The position numbers and the translations under genes are program-made. This document shows positions 36,501-47,340 of a DNA stretch of 64,000 nucleotides, in pieces; position 1 is the stretch's first letter; the number at the start of each line of letters is the position of its first letter. The notes beneath the pieces were generated by a model that saw only the letters and a program-made list of their open reading frames with translations, searched no databases and was not told where the DNA came from. Source of the stretch: Prinia subflava (Eukaryota; Chordata; Aves; Passeriformes; Cisticolidae); NCBI RefSeq assembly GCF_021018805.1, contig NC_086259.1:11035001-11099000 (forward strand), read 5' to 3'.

Positions 36501-38167
36501 CAGAGGACTGGACATGTGGAGGAGAGGAGCCACTGTCTTCCATGGAAACAGAACAGTGAGTTCATTCTCTTCTGTGTTTAAAGATGTAGCTTTTCATCAC
36601 ATAGTGTGTAATCTGTATTGGGTTTTGTAAAGGATAGTCTTCAATACAGGCTACTGTAGGAGTAGCCTTTCGTATTAACAGAATTAAGTGTAAGGCCTAG
36701 AAGTTAAAAGCTTTGGGAAGAAAGCTCCTTGGAATAGGAACTTTCACATTTACATCCATCATCAGTGCTTCCATATAGTGCAGCAGTCCAGCTTCTCTGG
36801 CCAAGTCTTCTGTCAAGGCCAAACTTAAAAAAAACAACATTTCCATAATTTTTTTGGGCATCTCAAGCTCTTTGAACTGACAAATTCAGTAGGATTAACT
36901 GTACATGGAATTTGATGCTGGCTTGTAGGTGTCATGACACTCAGACATGTATAAACCCCAAACTAGAGGAGACATTAAAAACCTGAGAACAAGCCCACTG
37001 CTAGGAAAAAAGGCAGAGAGTTTTAACGACTCAGGCCTGGCAGAGGAACAAGCACTTTAGTGCAGTGGTGGAGAAAGTGTGGGGTTTTAAAGTCTGCAGA
37101 TCAAGAAATGCTTTCAAGCCGCATTGAGTGGATATGTAAGACTCCAAATGCCCTAGAACAAATCACACCTCCAGGGAATCTCTGAGATGCAACCAGCTCA
37201 TGAACATGGGCAGAGTGAAACTGGTGTGGAAGGCAGCTGACAGAGCTCCTCTGCAGCCACAGGGAACACCTGCACTGTGCCTGTGCCAGCAAAACAGGCA
37301 GTCCCTGCTGTCAGCAATGCAGTGAGTAGGGCAAAAACCCGAGGAGCCCAGAGAGACAAAAAGGAAGGGGACTCTTGGGTGTCAAAGGGTTAAATTAAAG
37401 TTTGAAGCTTAACATTAGTCACAAAACACCAAAATTCAAGCAATGTTTTGCTAATGAAAAAGTAAATAAATTACTGATTTGCAGGATATCAGACTCAGAA
37501 GCATACAGAAACACAATTGAAATACAGAACATCAATTTAAAGATTTCTTTTCTTTTTTAATAAGTGAATTAGTGGAGAAAAATCTTACAGCGATGGAGTT
37601 CATATTTAAACATGACAGAGAGAGATATTTTCAATGGCTCATAGCAATATAAGGAGATTGAGATATGTTTCAAACACAGGAGAAAAAAAAGATATCCACA
37701 ACACAATATAATCTGAGAAAGTCAAATGGGGTTTAATGTGGTTCCCAAACTGCAGAGATCTCATAAACATAGTGATTTCCTTTAGCAGTATAAACTCTGA
37801 CATTTGACCAGACAATTGCCTTGGGGACATTAGCTAAAATAGCCTGAGCTTTAAAATTGAAATATGAACTTCTAAAGGCTTTGGTAGTTGCTTTCCAGTG
37901 ACACTGAGACAGCTAACATGACTAGTGGCTGCTGCTGGATATATCAGCATCCCTAATGTAGAAATAGGCTGGAGATTTTTGGCTGTTGAGCTGCAGACAC
38001 CCTCTGATCTGGAAATGTTCATTCCCTTTGCTTTGCACACGAGGGTAGCTCAGCTGCCTTTCTCCAGCAAGAAGACAGGTATAGTTTTCACCATCCTTTG
38101 TGCCCATCAGGGAGCCAAACATGACTGTCAGTGGTGTGGAGCAGGGTTGGTGGCTGGGCTGTGCTGC
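33560..38167. other. Unique non-coding sequence
   Basis: The longest frame is 35543-35088 on the minus strand (151 codons), with mixed composition and no recognised family. Others are 88 codons or fewer. No transposon ends, RNA genes or tandem arrays seen. AT-rich motif patches occur near 34210-34260 and 37400-37560 but are weak. Confidence 0.42.
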
Positions 38168-39369
38168 AGGGGTGTGTGTTCACAGAGGTGTGTGTTCACA
38201 GGGGTGTGTGTTCACAGGAGTGTGTGTTCACAGGGGTGTGTGTTCACAGGGGTGTGTGTTCACAGGGGTGTGTGTTCATGGGGGTGTGTTCACAGGAGTG
38301 TGTGTTCACAGGGATGTGTGTTCACAGGGGTGTGTGTTCACAGGGTGTGTGTTCACAGAGGTGTGTGTTCACAGAGGTGTGTGTTCACAGAGGTGTGTTC
38401 ACGGGGGTGTGTGTTCACAGGGGTGTGTGTTCACAGGAGTGTGTGTTCACAGGGGTGTGTGTTCACAGGGGTGTGTGTTCACAGGAGTGTGTGTTCACAG
38501 GGGTGTGTGTTCACATTGGTGTGTGTTCACAGGGGTGTGTGTTCACAGGGGTGAGTGTTCACAGGGTGTGTGTTCACAGGGGTGTGTGTTCACATGGGTG
38601 TGTTCATGGGGGTGTGCGTTCACATGGGTGTGTGTTCACAGGGGTGTGTGTTCACATTGGTGTGTGTTCACATGGGTGTGTGTTCACAGGGGTGTGTGTT
38701 CACATTGGTGTGTGTTCACATGGGTGTGTGTTCACAGGGTGTGTGTTCACAGGGTGTGTGTTCACATGGGTGTGTGTTCACATGGGTGTGTTCATGGGGG
38801 TGTGCGTTCACAGGGGTGTGTGTTCACATTGGTGTGTGTTCACAGGGGTGTGCGTTCACAGGGGTGTGTGTTCACAGGGGTGTGTGTTCACAGGGGTGTG
38901 TGTTCACAGGGGTGTGTGTTCACATGGGTGTGTTCATGGGGGTGTGCGTTCACAGGGGTGTGTGTTCACAGGGGTGTGTGTTCACAGGGGTGTGTGTTCA
39001 CAGGGGTGTGTGTTCCCATTGGTGTGTGTTCACATGGGTGTGTGTTCACAGGAGTGTGTGTTCACAGGGTGTGTGTTCACAGGAGTGTGTGTTCACATGG
39101 GTGTGTGTTCACAGGGGTGTGTGTTCACAAGGGTGAGTGTTCACAGGGGTGTGTGTTCACATGGGTGTGTGTTCACAGGAGTGTGTGTTCACAGGGGTGT
39201 GTGTTCACAGGGGTGTGTGTTCACAGGGGTGAGTGTTCACAGGGGTGTGTGTTCACAGGAGTGTGTGTTCACATGGGTGTGTGTTCACAGGGGTGTGTGT
39301 TCACAGGGGTGTATGTTTACACACATGTGTGTTCACGGGGGTGTTCACACGCGTGTGCATTCACAGGGG
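38168..39369. repeat. GT-rich minisatellite, 16-bp unit GGGGTGTGTGTTCACA
   Basis: About 1.2 kb, roughly 75 tandem units. Variants fall into families at the position before GTGTGTGTTCA: CAGGGG, CAGGAG, CAGAGG, CATTGG, CATGGG, and a shortened unit with TTCATGGGGG. Higher-order structure is visible: a 48-bp three-unit block (CATTGG, CATGGG, CAGGGG) repeats with CATTGG at 38655 and 38703, and a marker block CATGGGTGTGTTCATGGGGG recurs at about 38593, 38781 and 38923. The unit has no stop codon in any plus frame and its length is not a multiple of 3, so each frame reads the same 16-residue Cys/Val/His-rich cycle. This gives artefactual frames 38100-39548, 38131-39483 and 37925-38554. Each unit contains CACACCCC on the minus strand, a KLF/SP-type box. 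The right edge carries a perfect 14-bp palindrome CAGGGGATCCCCTG (39364-39377). Confidence 0.97.
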
Positions 39370-39377
39370 ATCCCCTG

Positions 39378-42300
39378 GAGCACAGGCCCGCACACGGCTC
39401 TGGGAGAGCCCGCGCAGGCTCCTGCAGAGGCTGCTGGTGCCTTCCACGTTTGGGCAGGAGGCATCAGGCATTTCTGCTCTTAGCTGTTAGGTTTATTACT
39501 CCTTCTCCTGGTAGGACACAGTTTGGGCTCCTTTGTGCTGCAGGCTGAGCTCTGAGGGGCAGCCCAGGGGGAGCACACCCTGAGGGGCAGCGGCAGCTGC
39601 CAGGACAAATGCAATTGTTGGTGGGCTTGGAGGGCTGCAAGGGCTCTCTGTGGGAGCTGTTTGATGTTGTTGGCCCCACACTGGATCTGGAGAGAAAGGA
39701 GGAAACTGCATTCAGCATTCTCTGTATAAGTACATCTGCTGGTGACCTGTGCCTGGTAAGGTGTGAGTGTGCACATGCAGTCAGCACTTTGGCAAGTGCC
39801 CTCTCTTTATGGACTTGCACACTGTATTTTTATTCAGCATACTCATTTGTGATGTTACATTGCTGGAAAGTGCTACCCAGATTAACAGAGAGAAAATAAA
39901 TGCTTTTTGTTGCTGCTGGCTTTTCAATATCCTGGAGGAACTAGAATGCTTTAGACTGTGCAGGTGAACATTTGCTCACCTGTGTAGGCCTCTGACCCAT
40001 CTCTCCTTTAGCAACTAAATCAGCTGGGAGGATAACTATGTGATTTTCCTGCTTTTATCCAATATAATAGAGACAACTGTAAACCAGTTTATGGGTCATA
40101 CTGTCTTCCCAGCCACTGAGTACCTTGTACTGTGTGCTCTTAGTAGAAAAAAGAGGTAAGGACCTCTTTGGTGATGTGATCCCCGCAACTCCACGGGTCC
40201 ATTCTCTGCACACCAGCTCTGAGTACACCTTGGTGTCTGTGGGCTTCATCAGGAGCATGTGTGAGGAGTCAGGGACAAACTTGGTCTTTTCCTAACTTAA
40301 ACCAATCAGCCAGGACAAACATCACTTCTTCCCCCTTGCTCTCTTGCACCCAGCCTTTGCCTTATCTCTTATGGCCCTTTGCAGACCCGTGTGAGCTGTG
40401 GGAGACCTGGCTGCCTCACTAAAATCCTGCTCTCTGCACCAGCCTTCAAAAGGTCAGTCTCCATGGGGCAGAGGTGGGTGTTTGCAGCCCTCTTTTCTTT
40501 TTGCCTTCATACTCTTTCCCTTGGTTCCTTGTCAAGCTCTAAGAAAAGCTCTTGAGGGCACAGAGCTGGGCAGCCTTGGCCCCAAAGAAATTCAAGTAGC
40601 ATGTTTCTGTCTGTGCAGATCCCAGATCGTTGCTGTCTGCTGCTGTAAAGTGTCAGACTCCATTGCCTGGTGACTCACAGCAGCAACACTTAACGAAGTT
40701 GAGTGAGGATGATGTTTAAGCATTCCTCATCCTGAGGAGCTACCATGGCAGCTGCAGAAGGCTCCTACAGTCTGGCTGTGCTCTGAATAACCTCTCTCAC
40801 TATGGTTCACATTAAAAATTTTGATTATCTGTCAGACTGCTGCTCCCCTTCTCTTCAGCTATCAGAGTTGCAACACTCTGTAGAAGTCATTTACTTGCCA
40901 GTGGTACCGTTAGCCCTTGGTGAACAATTAAGCTGAGGTCGGAGGTTGTAATATATCAAATTTGCGGACCATATTAAATTTTATTTTTACTGAAAGGAAC
41001 TTTTTGTCTCTTTTATCAGGAGGAAAATTAAGATGTGAACTGAAATTCCATCAGGCTGTCTACTGTGAAGCCCTGTGGCTTTAGAAAAGGGGCAGTAGTG
41101 GTCAGAAATGACACTGAAAAGGTGAATTTATTTCTTTTTTATTAAAAAGGATAAGTTATGGCCTGTACAGTATATCTTAAAGAAGGAGGGATGTTAACAC
41201 AATAAACTGCATTTTTTCCATTTCTTTTAAGAAGTCTGATCTTACCAGGCTGATCATCCTTCTGGATGGAGGGAAAGGGATGCTGAGCTACCACTGAAGC
41301 CACAGAGTATGGCCTTACTCAGCCTCTATGCCCGCCCCACCACAGAAACTTCTGGTTTTGGTTTTTGGAAGACATGTAGATGGTTCTCTTCTTGTCCGAA
41401 AACAGCATGGAAGTGTGAGCTAAACATTCTACCTATCCAATGATAAATAAATAAGCAGCTTAGGATAGGTTTTTGGAAAAGATTTTCTGTTTGATTCTGG
41501 AGCTGGAAGTTTCTTGAGGCAAAGTTTTTAAAACCTTTGAAAACATCCTCAGTCTGGGCCTTTTCTCTCACCAAACCCACCAGAAGTTTTGGCCCTTAGA
41601 GATTACTTCCCAAAGTTTTGTTCAAATTTACTGTCTGTGAATTTTCGCCGTTCTAAATAATCATCATTTAATAAATGGAAACAATATTATTATAAAACCA
41701 AACTACAGTGGAACCCTGTGTTGTTTACTTGTTTCCAGAGAACACAGATTTTGGCATACCTGATCAGCAGCTGGCCAGGCTGATGCTGCCTTTCACCTCT
41801 TTGGGGCTGTATTCTATAATTTAGATTGTTTAGATTGTCTTGCATGGACCTACACATGCAAGTATGTGCTTGTTCTCTTCCTGCAGGATAGCCCTTCCTG
41901 TCCTGCACGTAAATCAAAGTACATGTGTGAGGCTGAGGAACATGCATGCTGATCTTATCACTCCTTGCACAACTGCTCTCTTTGCACAGGCCTGGCCACC
42001 TGTGGGTTACACACCAGCGGGATTGATTTTGTGCACAGTGGCTGATGATATCAAATTAGGCTGCAAAGATGCAAGAACCTTCTCATTTTTCTGTAGGATT
42101 AAAGGATTTCCCTGCTATATTTGGCGTGGGTTTCTCCTCCCCTCTTTGCTGCACAGTGTTATGTTCCACTCATCCATATCTCCTGTGTTTCCACCCTGAA
42201 GAAGGCGGAATTTCAACAGCAAGAAAATAGATTCTATTGTGCTCTGCATAATTTGAAAAACACCCTGTGGGATGAATTGTGCAATTTTAATATTCATTAT

Positions 42301-43196
42301 CTCAAATGCAGACAATAGAATAGACCTTAGCAGGAAAGACTGATTAGCAGATTACTGAAGATAGTTTTTTCAACTTGGCACATTATTTGATAAGTGGGTA
42401 AAACAGTTTCTCAGGACTGAGTTTTTGGTATTAAAAAATGAGATGTAATGGCTGTGTGGGAACCATTCTTCAGTAAATACTTATGTGGGAGCTCACAGGC
42501 CATGCACGGGTAGAAATGACTTCCTTTGAAAGTCTAAGCCCTTGCTGGTTTAGCAGCTGAGACCAGGGATTTCTGTTGCTCTCTCCAACTCTAAATGAAA
42601 GACTGGAGAAGGAGAGCATTAAATCAGTCGATAAATGAAATGGTAATGTTTTAATTACAATTCTATTGTTATTCTTCTTATTTGTCTATTTGTAATTGTG
42701 TAGTTTGCATATTCATTCCTTTCTTTCTCGGAAAGGTTTTGTTGCTGTGGTTTGGTTTTTTTTGTTTGGCGAAAGTTTGACTCCAAAAAGAGGCTAAACT
42801 TGTCATTAAAAGGCTATAAGGGAAAGAAAGAAATACAAAAGGGCTGTTTTTCCTACATTCAAAGATTTCTGTGGGATAAGGATACAAGGTGGTATCCTTA
42901 GTGATATAGTTTTGTGGAAACAGAGACACTAAGATTTTCGTAGACAAGAGCAAATGAAATTATGTTTGGCAGCATGATTAGGGAGTGTAATAAAATTTAG
43001 CCAAGGAAAAAACTCTTGTAACTATCGCCCAAATGCATTCAAAGTAACCTGATAATTTTTATAAAGGCTGTAGTACTTGATGGTTCCTTTCTTCAAGTGA
43101 AGCCTTCTGGGGTATTCATTCTGTTAAAAACCTCAGTGAAATGTGGCACTACATGCTGGCTTAGTTCCTTACCCATAGAAGATATATTCAACAACA
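39378..43196. other. Unique non-coding sequence
   Basis: GC-rich for the first 250 bp, then ordinary. Overlapping frames at 39464-39820 (minus, 118 codons) and 39609-39899 (plus) lie in the GC-rich part and are unrecognised. Others (41840-42199, 119 codons) are also unrecognised. Motif-rich patches that could be small conserved elements lie at about 40915-41060 and 42600-42720 (gttttaattacaatt, ttgtaattgtg). Confidence 0.4.
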
Positions 43197-43218
43197 TTCT
43201 TTCTTTCTTTCTTTTTAG
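43197..43218 (+). repeat. (TTTC)n tract ending in an acceptor-like AG
   Basis: Five TTCT/TTTC units lead into tttttag followed by caaataacatg, which matches a vertebrate 3' splice site (AG at 43217-43218). No open or donor-bounded exon follows clearly, so it is most simply a short microsatellite. Confidence 0.7.
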
Positions 43219-43980
43219 CAAATAACATGTAATTAATAGAATTCCACTTCCTATGAAAGAGAAAAGATGCTTTTATTTTACACAACCATCTAAGGAGGTA
43301 AGTTCATCTCCTTGTAGAAACACTATCACAGCTACAACCTTCTTGACTAGTTCTTTATGTCCTCCTGTCAAACATTCATTATTCTTATTACATGGACACT
43401 TGTCAAGGTTTTGTGTCAGTATGCCTTAGACTCATAAGAGCCTGCAGAGACAGTGCACTAAGCTGTAACATTTGCCATTTCCATGGCTGCTTTGAGAGAA
43501 ACTGGGACTCTGCCTCTTGTTCTGAGGTCAGGATGGTGTTAGAGAGTTTCTTCAAGCCTAAGCCAACCTCAGGTGTGGGAGGTGCATTGGAACTGAAGCA
43601 GGCTGGGGTAGTGCCTGAGCAGAGACCAGGACTTGGAAAAGGTTGACTTAAGGAACGTTTTCTTTCACCATAAAGTTAAAATAACAGTCAATGCAGGCAG
43701 CAGCCTCTGAATGCTGCCTAGAATTGGGGTGTTCTGTGCACTACTACACAAGGCCAGGGAGAGGGGGAGCCCACTGCAGCCTCCACTCGTGTAGCCTGTC
43801 TGCAGCTGTCACCAGAGATGCTGGAAAGCAAGTCCCCAGCACAGGTATTTCCTGGCACTGTCAGATGATGTGTAGTGACTAAAAGGGTTGCCGAGGCTGA
43901 GAAAAGAACAGGCTACAACAGACAATATTTAATAAGTGCAGCCTGAGATTTTTCAGTTGTTTCCATACTTACACATAATA
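43219..43980. other. Unique non-coding sequence
   Basis: Frames 43392-43646 and 43691-43882 are 84 and 63 codons and unrecognised. No repeat or motif cluster. Confidence 0.45.
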
Positions 43981-43982
43981 CA

Positions 43983-44030
43983 TTTTCCAATAGCTGTGCG
44001 TGCCTAGCTATTGGAAAAAACCTTTTTTCC
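43983..44030. repeat. Overlapping inverted repeats forming alternative hairpins
   Basis: Arms TTTTCCAATAGCT (43983-43995) and AGCTATTGGAAAA (44006-44018) are perfect reverse complements of 13 bp around a 10-nt loop. The right arm also takes part in a second perfect inverted repeat, GGAAAAAA (44013-44020) and TTTTTTCC (44023-44030), with a 2-nt spacer. The two hairpins cannot form together. A direct repeat CCTAGCT (44003-44009 and 44029-44035) spans the second. The first arm pair carries CCAAT boxes in opposite directions. It may be a relic of a small inverted-repeat transposon, a cruciform-prone site or chance. Confidence 0.8.
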
Positions 44031-45814
44031 TAGCTTATGCTATCTCTGGGCCTGAGTGTCTTTCTGTTGTGTGCTGTCTCACAGATATAGTATAATGACA
44101 AACCAATCCCCTTGCCTCTAATTAATGAATAGTCTTTAGTTTTTGGGGGCTTTTTTTCAGGAAAGAGTGTTAAAGAAAGCCTAGCTTTCAGCTATTAAAA
44201 ATATTCAGTGACATTTGTGACAGATTTTCCAGTTCTTCTTTCCTGCTGCACATAATCTTCAAGATCATTAAAGGGAAATTCTGAGATTTTCCATGCTCAG
44301 TGCTAATGTAGCACTTGTTTCATAATGAAGCTTGAAATGGTGGAGTTTTTCTCTGCACATGATTAATGCTAAAGTCCACATCCTTATCTGATAGAAAACA
44401 CCAAGAACTCCACTGGAGTAAATGAAATTAGGATAATTTGCATCGGTTGAGAATGTGGCCCTGTATCTGGCACATAGATACCAGCTGGGGTGCTGTTGTT
44501 TCATTCCTGTGTGGGATAGGAAGGGTCTCAGTGGGGGAGAATGAAAGTGGAGACTGGTCATTACCAGCACAAGTTAGGAATGAGCTGTCTGAAGCACAGA
44601 ATGATTGAAATAAAAAGGAAAACTCACCATAACACAGTGAGGTGCAGCTGAACGACCTGAACCTAGTGAGGTTGCTCTGCTTTGTGCTACTCTAGGGGGA
44701 TCAGTGCTCAGAGGAATTCCCCCAGCCCATATCTGCGATCGGGGATGGGAAACTTCTCCCATGCCCTGCGGTTTTCAGGTCAAACTAAACTGCTTAGGGG
44801 ATGTACCTTAAAGCCATTTGGAGGCTCTAACTACTACTGTGCAAAATGCCCTGTTCCTCAGGTGGAGCTGGCAGGAACCAGTTCTTCAGCTGCGACATTG
44901 GTTTTCTATTTGCATTTGGATGGAAACCAAGAGGTTGTTTTTTTCTCTCTGACTTTGAATAGAACTCTGTCTCCTCCTTTAAGCTGCCCTACTTCTTAAG
45001 CACTGATGCTGTTTGCATTGCTGTAGCTACCTGGGTCTAGGCTTTTGTTTCAGAACACTTGTGCTGTAATTTTCCCCTCCGGAGGTGTCTTGCTAGAGGC
45101 AGTCTCCCCTCCAGTCCAGAGGAGAACACTCTGATGAAGACTCACGTGTCTGTGCCGTAATGGAAATTTCTGGGGTTGTCTTTCTGTCCAGCATGACTGA
45201 AATAGCTGTAAAATATGGTGTGCATTTTTAGTAGGTTACGACTGTGTTCATTCGAGGTGCAAGTAGAGAGCGTATATAGCAAAATAGGGAAAGTTTTTGC
45301 TCTTTTTTTTTTTCTCCAAAGTAATTTTTTGCAGTATTTTTTCCCAAGTAATCTTAATAAAATAAAGCTTTATAAATATTCGATCCAGGCATTGTTTAAA
45401 ACAGAAGAGAATTCCTGTTGAATTGAATGAGGTCAGACTGGGGCTCCAAGTGAAAGCCAATACAGTTTTTAGTTCCTTCTTTCTCCTTCTTGCCTGATCC
45501 AGCACTTACACATAAGAAAGTTGGCCAGCTGTGAGCTGGTGATTTAAGAAGGATGAGTATGCCTCAGAAACCATTGCTCCAGCTGTCTCAGGCTGTTCTG
45601 GTGAGCCAGAGGTTTGAGCCCTTCAGCCCAGGGATAGAGAATTACAAATGTGTGCTGAAATAGAAGCCAGAGTTCAGGGTGAGGACACAGTAGAACAAAG
45701 CCCATTGCTGTGGGAGAATTATAATAAATGGCATGAAAAAAAGCACGATCATTTCAATTTCTTGCCAAATGGGACTTGTGATTGTCACTTTTCTTGGGAG
45801 TATGGTCTGCTACA
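44031..45814. other. Unique non-coding sequence
   Basis: Frames up to 105 codons (44682-44999 plus; 44570-44268 minus), unrecognised. No repeats or RNA genes supported. Confidence 0.43.
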
Positions 45815-45940
45815 ATAAAAAAAATACCAAACCCCAAAAAAGAACTCAACCCAAAATATCCAAACCAAACAACAACAAAGCCCACCCAAAACAACACCAA
45901 ACCAAAAAATCCCCAAAAACAAAGAGAAAAAAGAGAGAAT
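45815..45940. repeat. A/C-rich low-complexity tract
   Basis: About 125 bp almost free of G and T, made of runs such as ccaaaccccaaaaaag and accaaaccaaacaacaac. Read on the other strand this is the G/T-rich string type common in bird genomes. The plus frame 45733-45969 looks like a small membrane peptide with a Lys-rich tail (residues about 13-26 hydrophobic), but the tail is just this tract. Confidence 0.85.
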
Positions 45941-46819
45941 CTGATGATTCTTTGGAATTAAAGGTTTAGGATATGACATGGGGAATCAGACATGGGCCTC
46001 CTGTTAGCAAGAATGTTGACCTCCGTGCATAGTTCTGAAAATAAACCCCATCTTCAGCCCAGCTGGATTTTTTCCTTCCACTGTAGAACAAGCATAGATG
46101 TCACCAGGGAGGAGAGTAGATCTCATGATTGGAAACTTTTGATGTCGTTTTCAAATGCAGTTGTAAAACTGAGTGTTGACATGTAGGTGTCCGCACCCGT
46201 AATATTTACAAACCATGTGTGTGCCTAGATTTTTATGGTGGCAGTAAAATATTGCTGAATGCTTCATCGTCAAATTATTGCTAAAAAGAGGGGTAAAAAG
46301 GCAACTATAGCAGAATTGAGAGTATAATGCATTAAAAAATCTTGGTTTTTACCATGCATTTAGAGTCAAAAAACAGTTCTGTAACATTCTGGACCCTTCA
46401 ACAATCTTTATCATAAACATCTACTTTTGGCAGGTAGCTCCACTGAAGTCTGGAGAAGCGATGATGACACTCTGAAGTGTACAGGAGGGTAAGGTGGCAG
46501 TAAAACCTAGTGTGCAGAATACTAAACTGGGACAGCATCAAGTCCCACTGCAGCACTGGGTGTGATTTGGATTCTCTCAGCCTCAGTTTCCTCCTGTGTA
46601 AACAGCAATGATCCCTTTTGTGAAGTTCTTTGAGGTCTGCAGAGAGAAGCACTGTAAAAAGCCTTGCTTGCTATTATGCATATCTTCAAAACAAAGCTTA
46701 ATGCTTCAGGTCTTTGCTGGGTTGGGTGAGTGTGCTTAGCACTTTGTGTGATCAAGCTGTAGATTACATAGGCAGTGGTTTGTAATAAGAGCCTTATCAG
46801 TAACAAAAACCCTTCTGTC
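45941..46819. other. Unique non-coding sequence
   Basis: Frames of 99 codons or fewer (46821-46522 minus), unrecognised. Nothing else visible. Confidence 0.43.
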
Positions 46820-47340
46820 ATTATCAGACAAGCAACAATCGCATTTTAAAATGGTTGCCAAATGTGTTTATTTGAAGATGGTTGTTTCTAGCATGGCTCA
46901 AACCATTGTGTGGCAAGTGTTCAATTGCTTCCCACTAAAGCCAACATTTATAGCTTGGAAAACTCTGTTAGATAAATGTCAGTTTCTGCCATAATTTGTG
47001 GAATCAATACAAACTGAGTCAAAGAATCACAAACAGTAATGTGAAAATAAAATGATCTGTGTTATGGTTTTTAAGTAAATGATGATAAACTAATAAATGC
47101 CATTAGCTGCTGCCATTACTTTGTTGAATTTAGCTGATGTTACTGTGTTGACTTTAAAAGCTATCAGCTTAACTATATAAATCCATTTGACATGTCTTTA
47201 TTCAGATAAAACTTTAATACTGCAAGTGTAGCAAATTAGATGCAAATGCTCTTTTTATTTTAAGTATATTTAAAGCTGCCTTTTCAATGCAAATTTTACA
47301 GGAAATCTCAACAAGCTAGGACAGACATCTTAGCTGTCAG
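46820..47340. promoter_or_regulatory. Candidate conserved non-coding element
   Basis: About 500 bp of AT-rich, repeat-free DNA with very few CpG and no open frame of note. It carries many cores: aatttagctgatg, gctatcagcttaac, agcaaattagatgcaaatgc (an octamer-like ATGCAAAT near 47241), tttaagtatatttaaag. The even texture without microsatellites or transposons matches known vertebrate enhancers. Conservation is inferred. Confidence 0.33.

Noticed and set aside
38100..39548. 482-codon plus-strand frame (also 450, 209 and 193 codons in other frames) with a Cys/Val/His-rich 16-residue cycle
   Set aside because: It is produced by a stop-free 16-bp tandem repeat. All three plus frames are open and read the same cycle, there is no start context or splice support, and copy-number change would shift the frame.
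45733..45969. 78-codon frame resembling a small membrane peptide with a basic Lys/Asn/Pro tail
   Set aside because: The tail is an A/C-rich low-complexity tract, and the hydrophobic part is short and has no supporting context.
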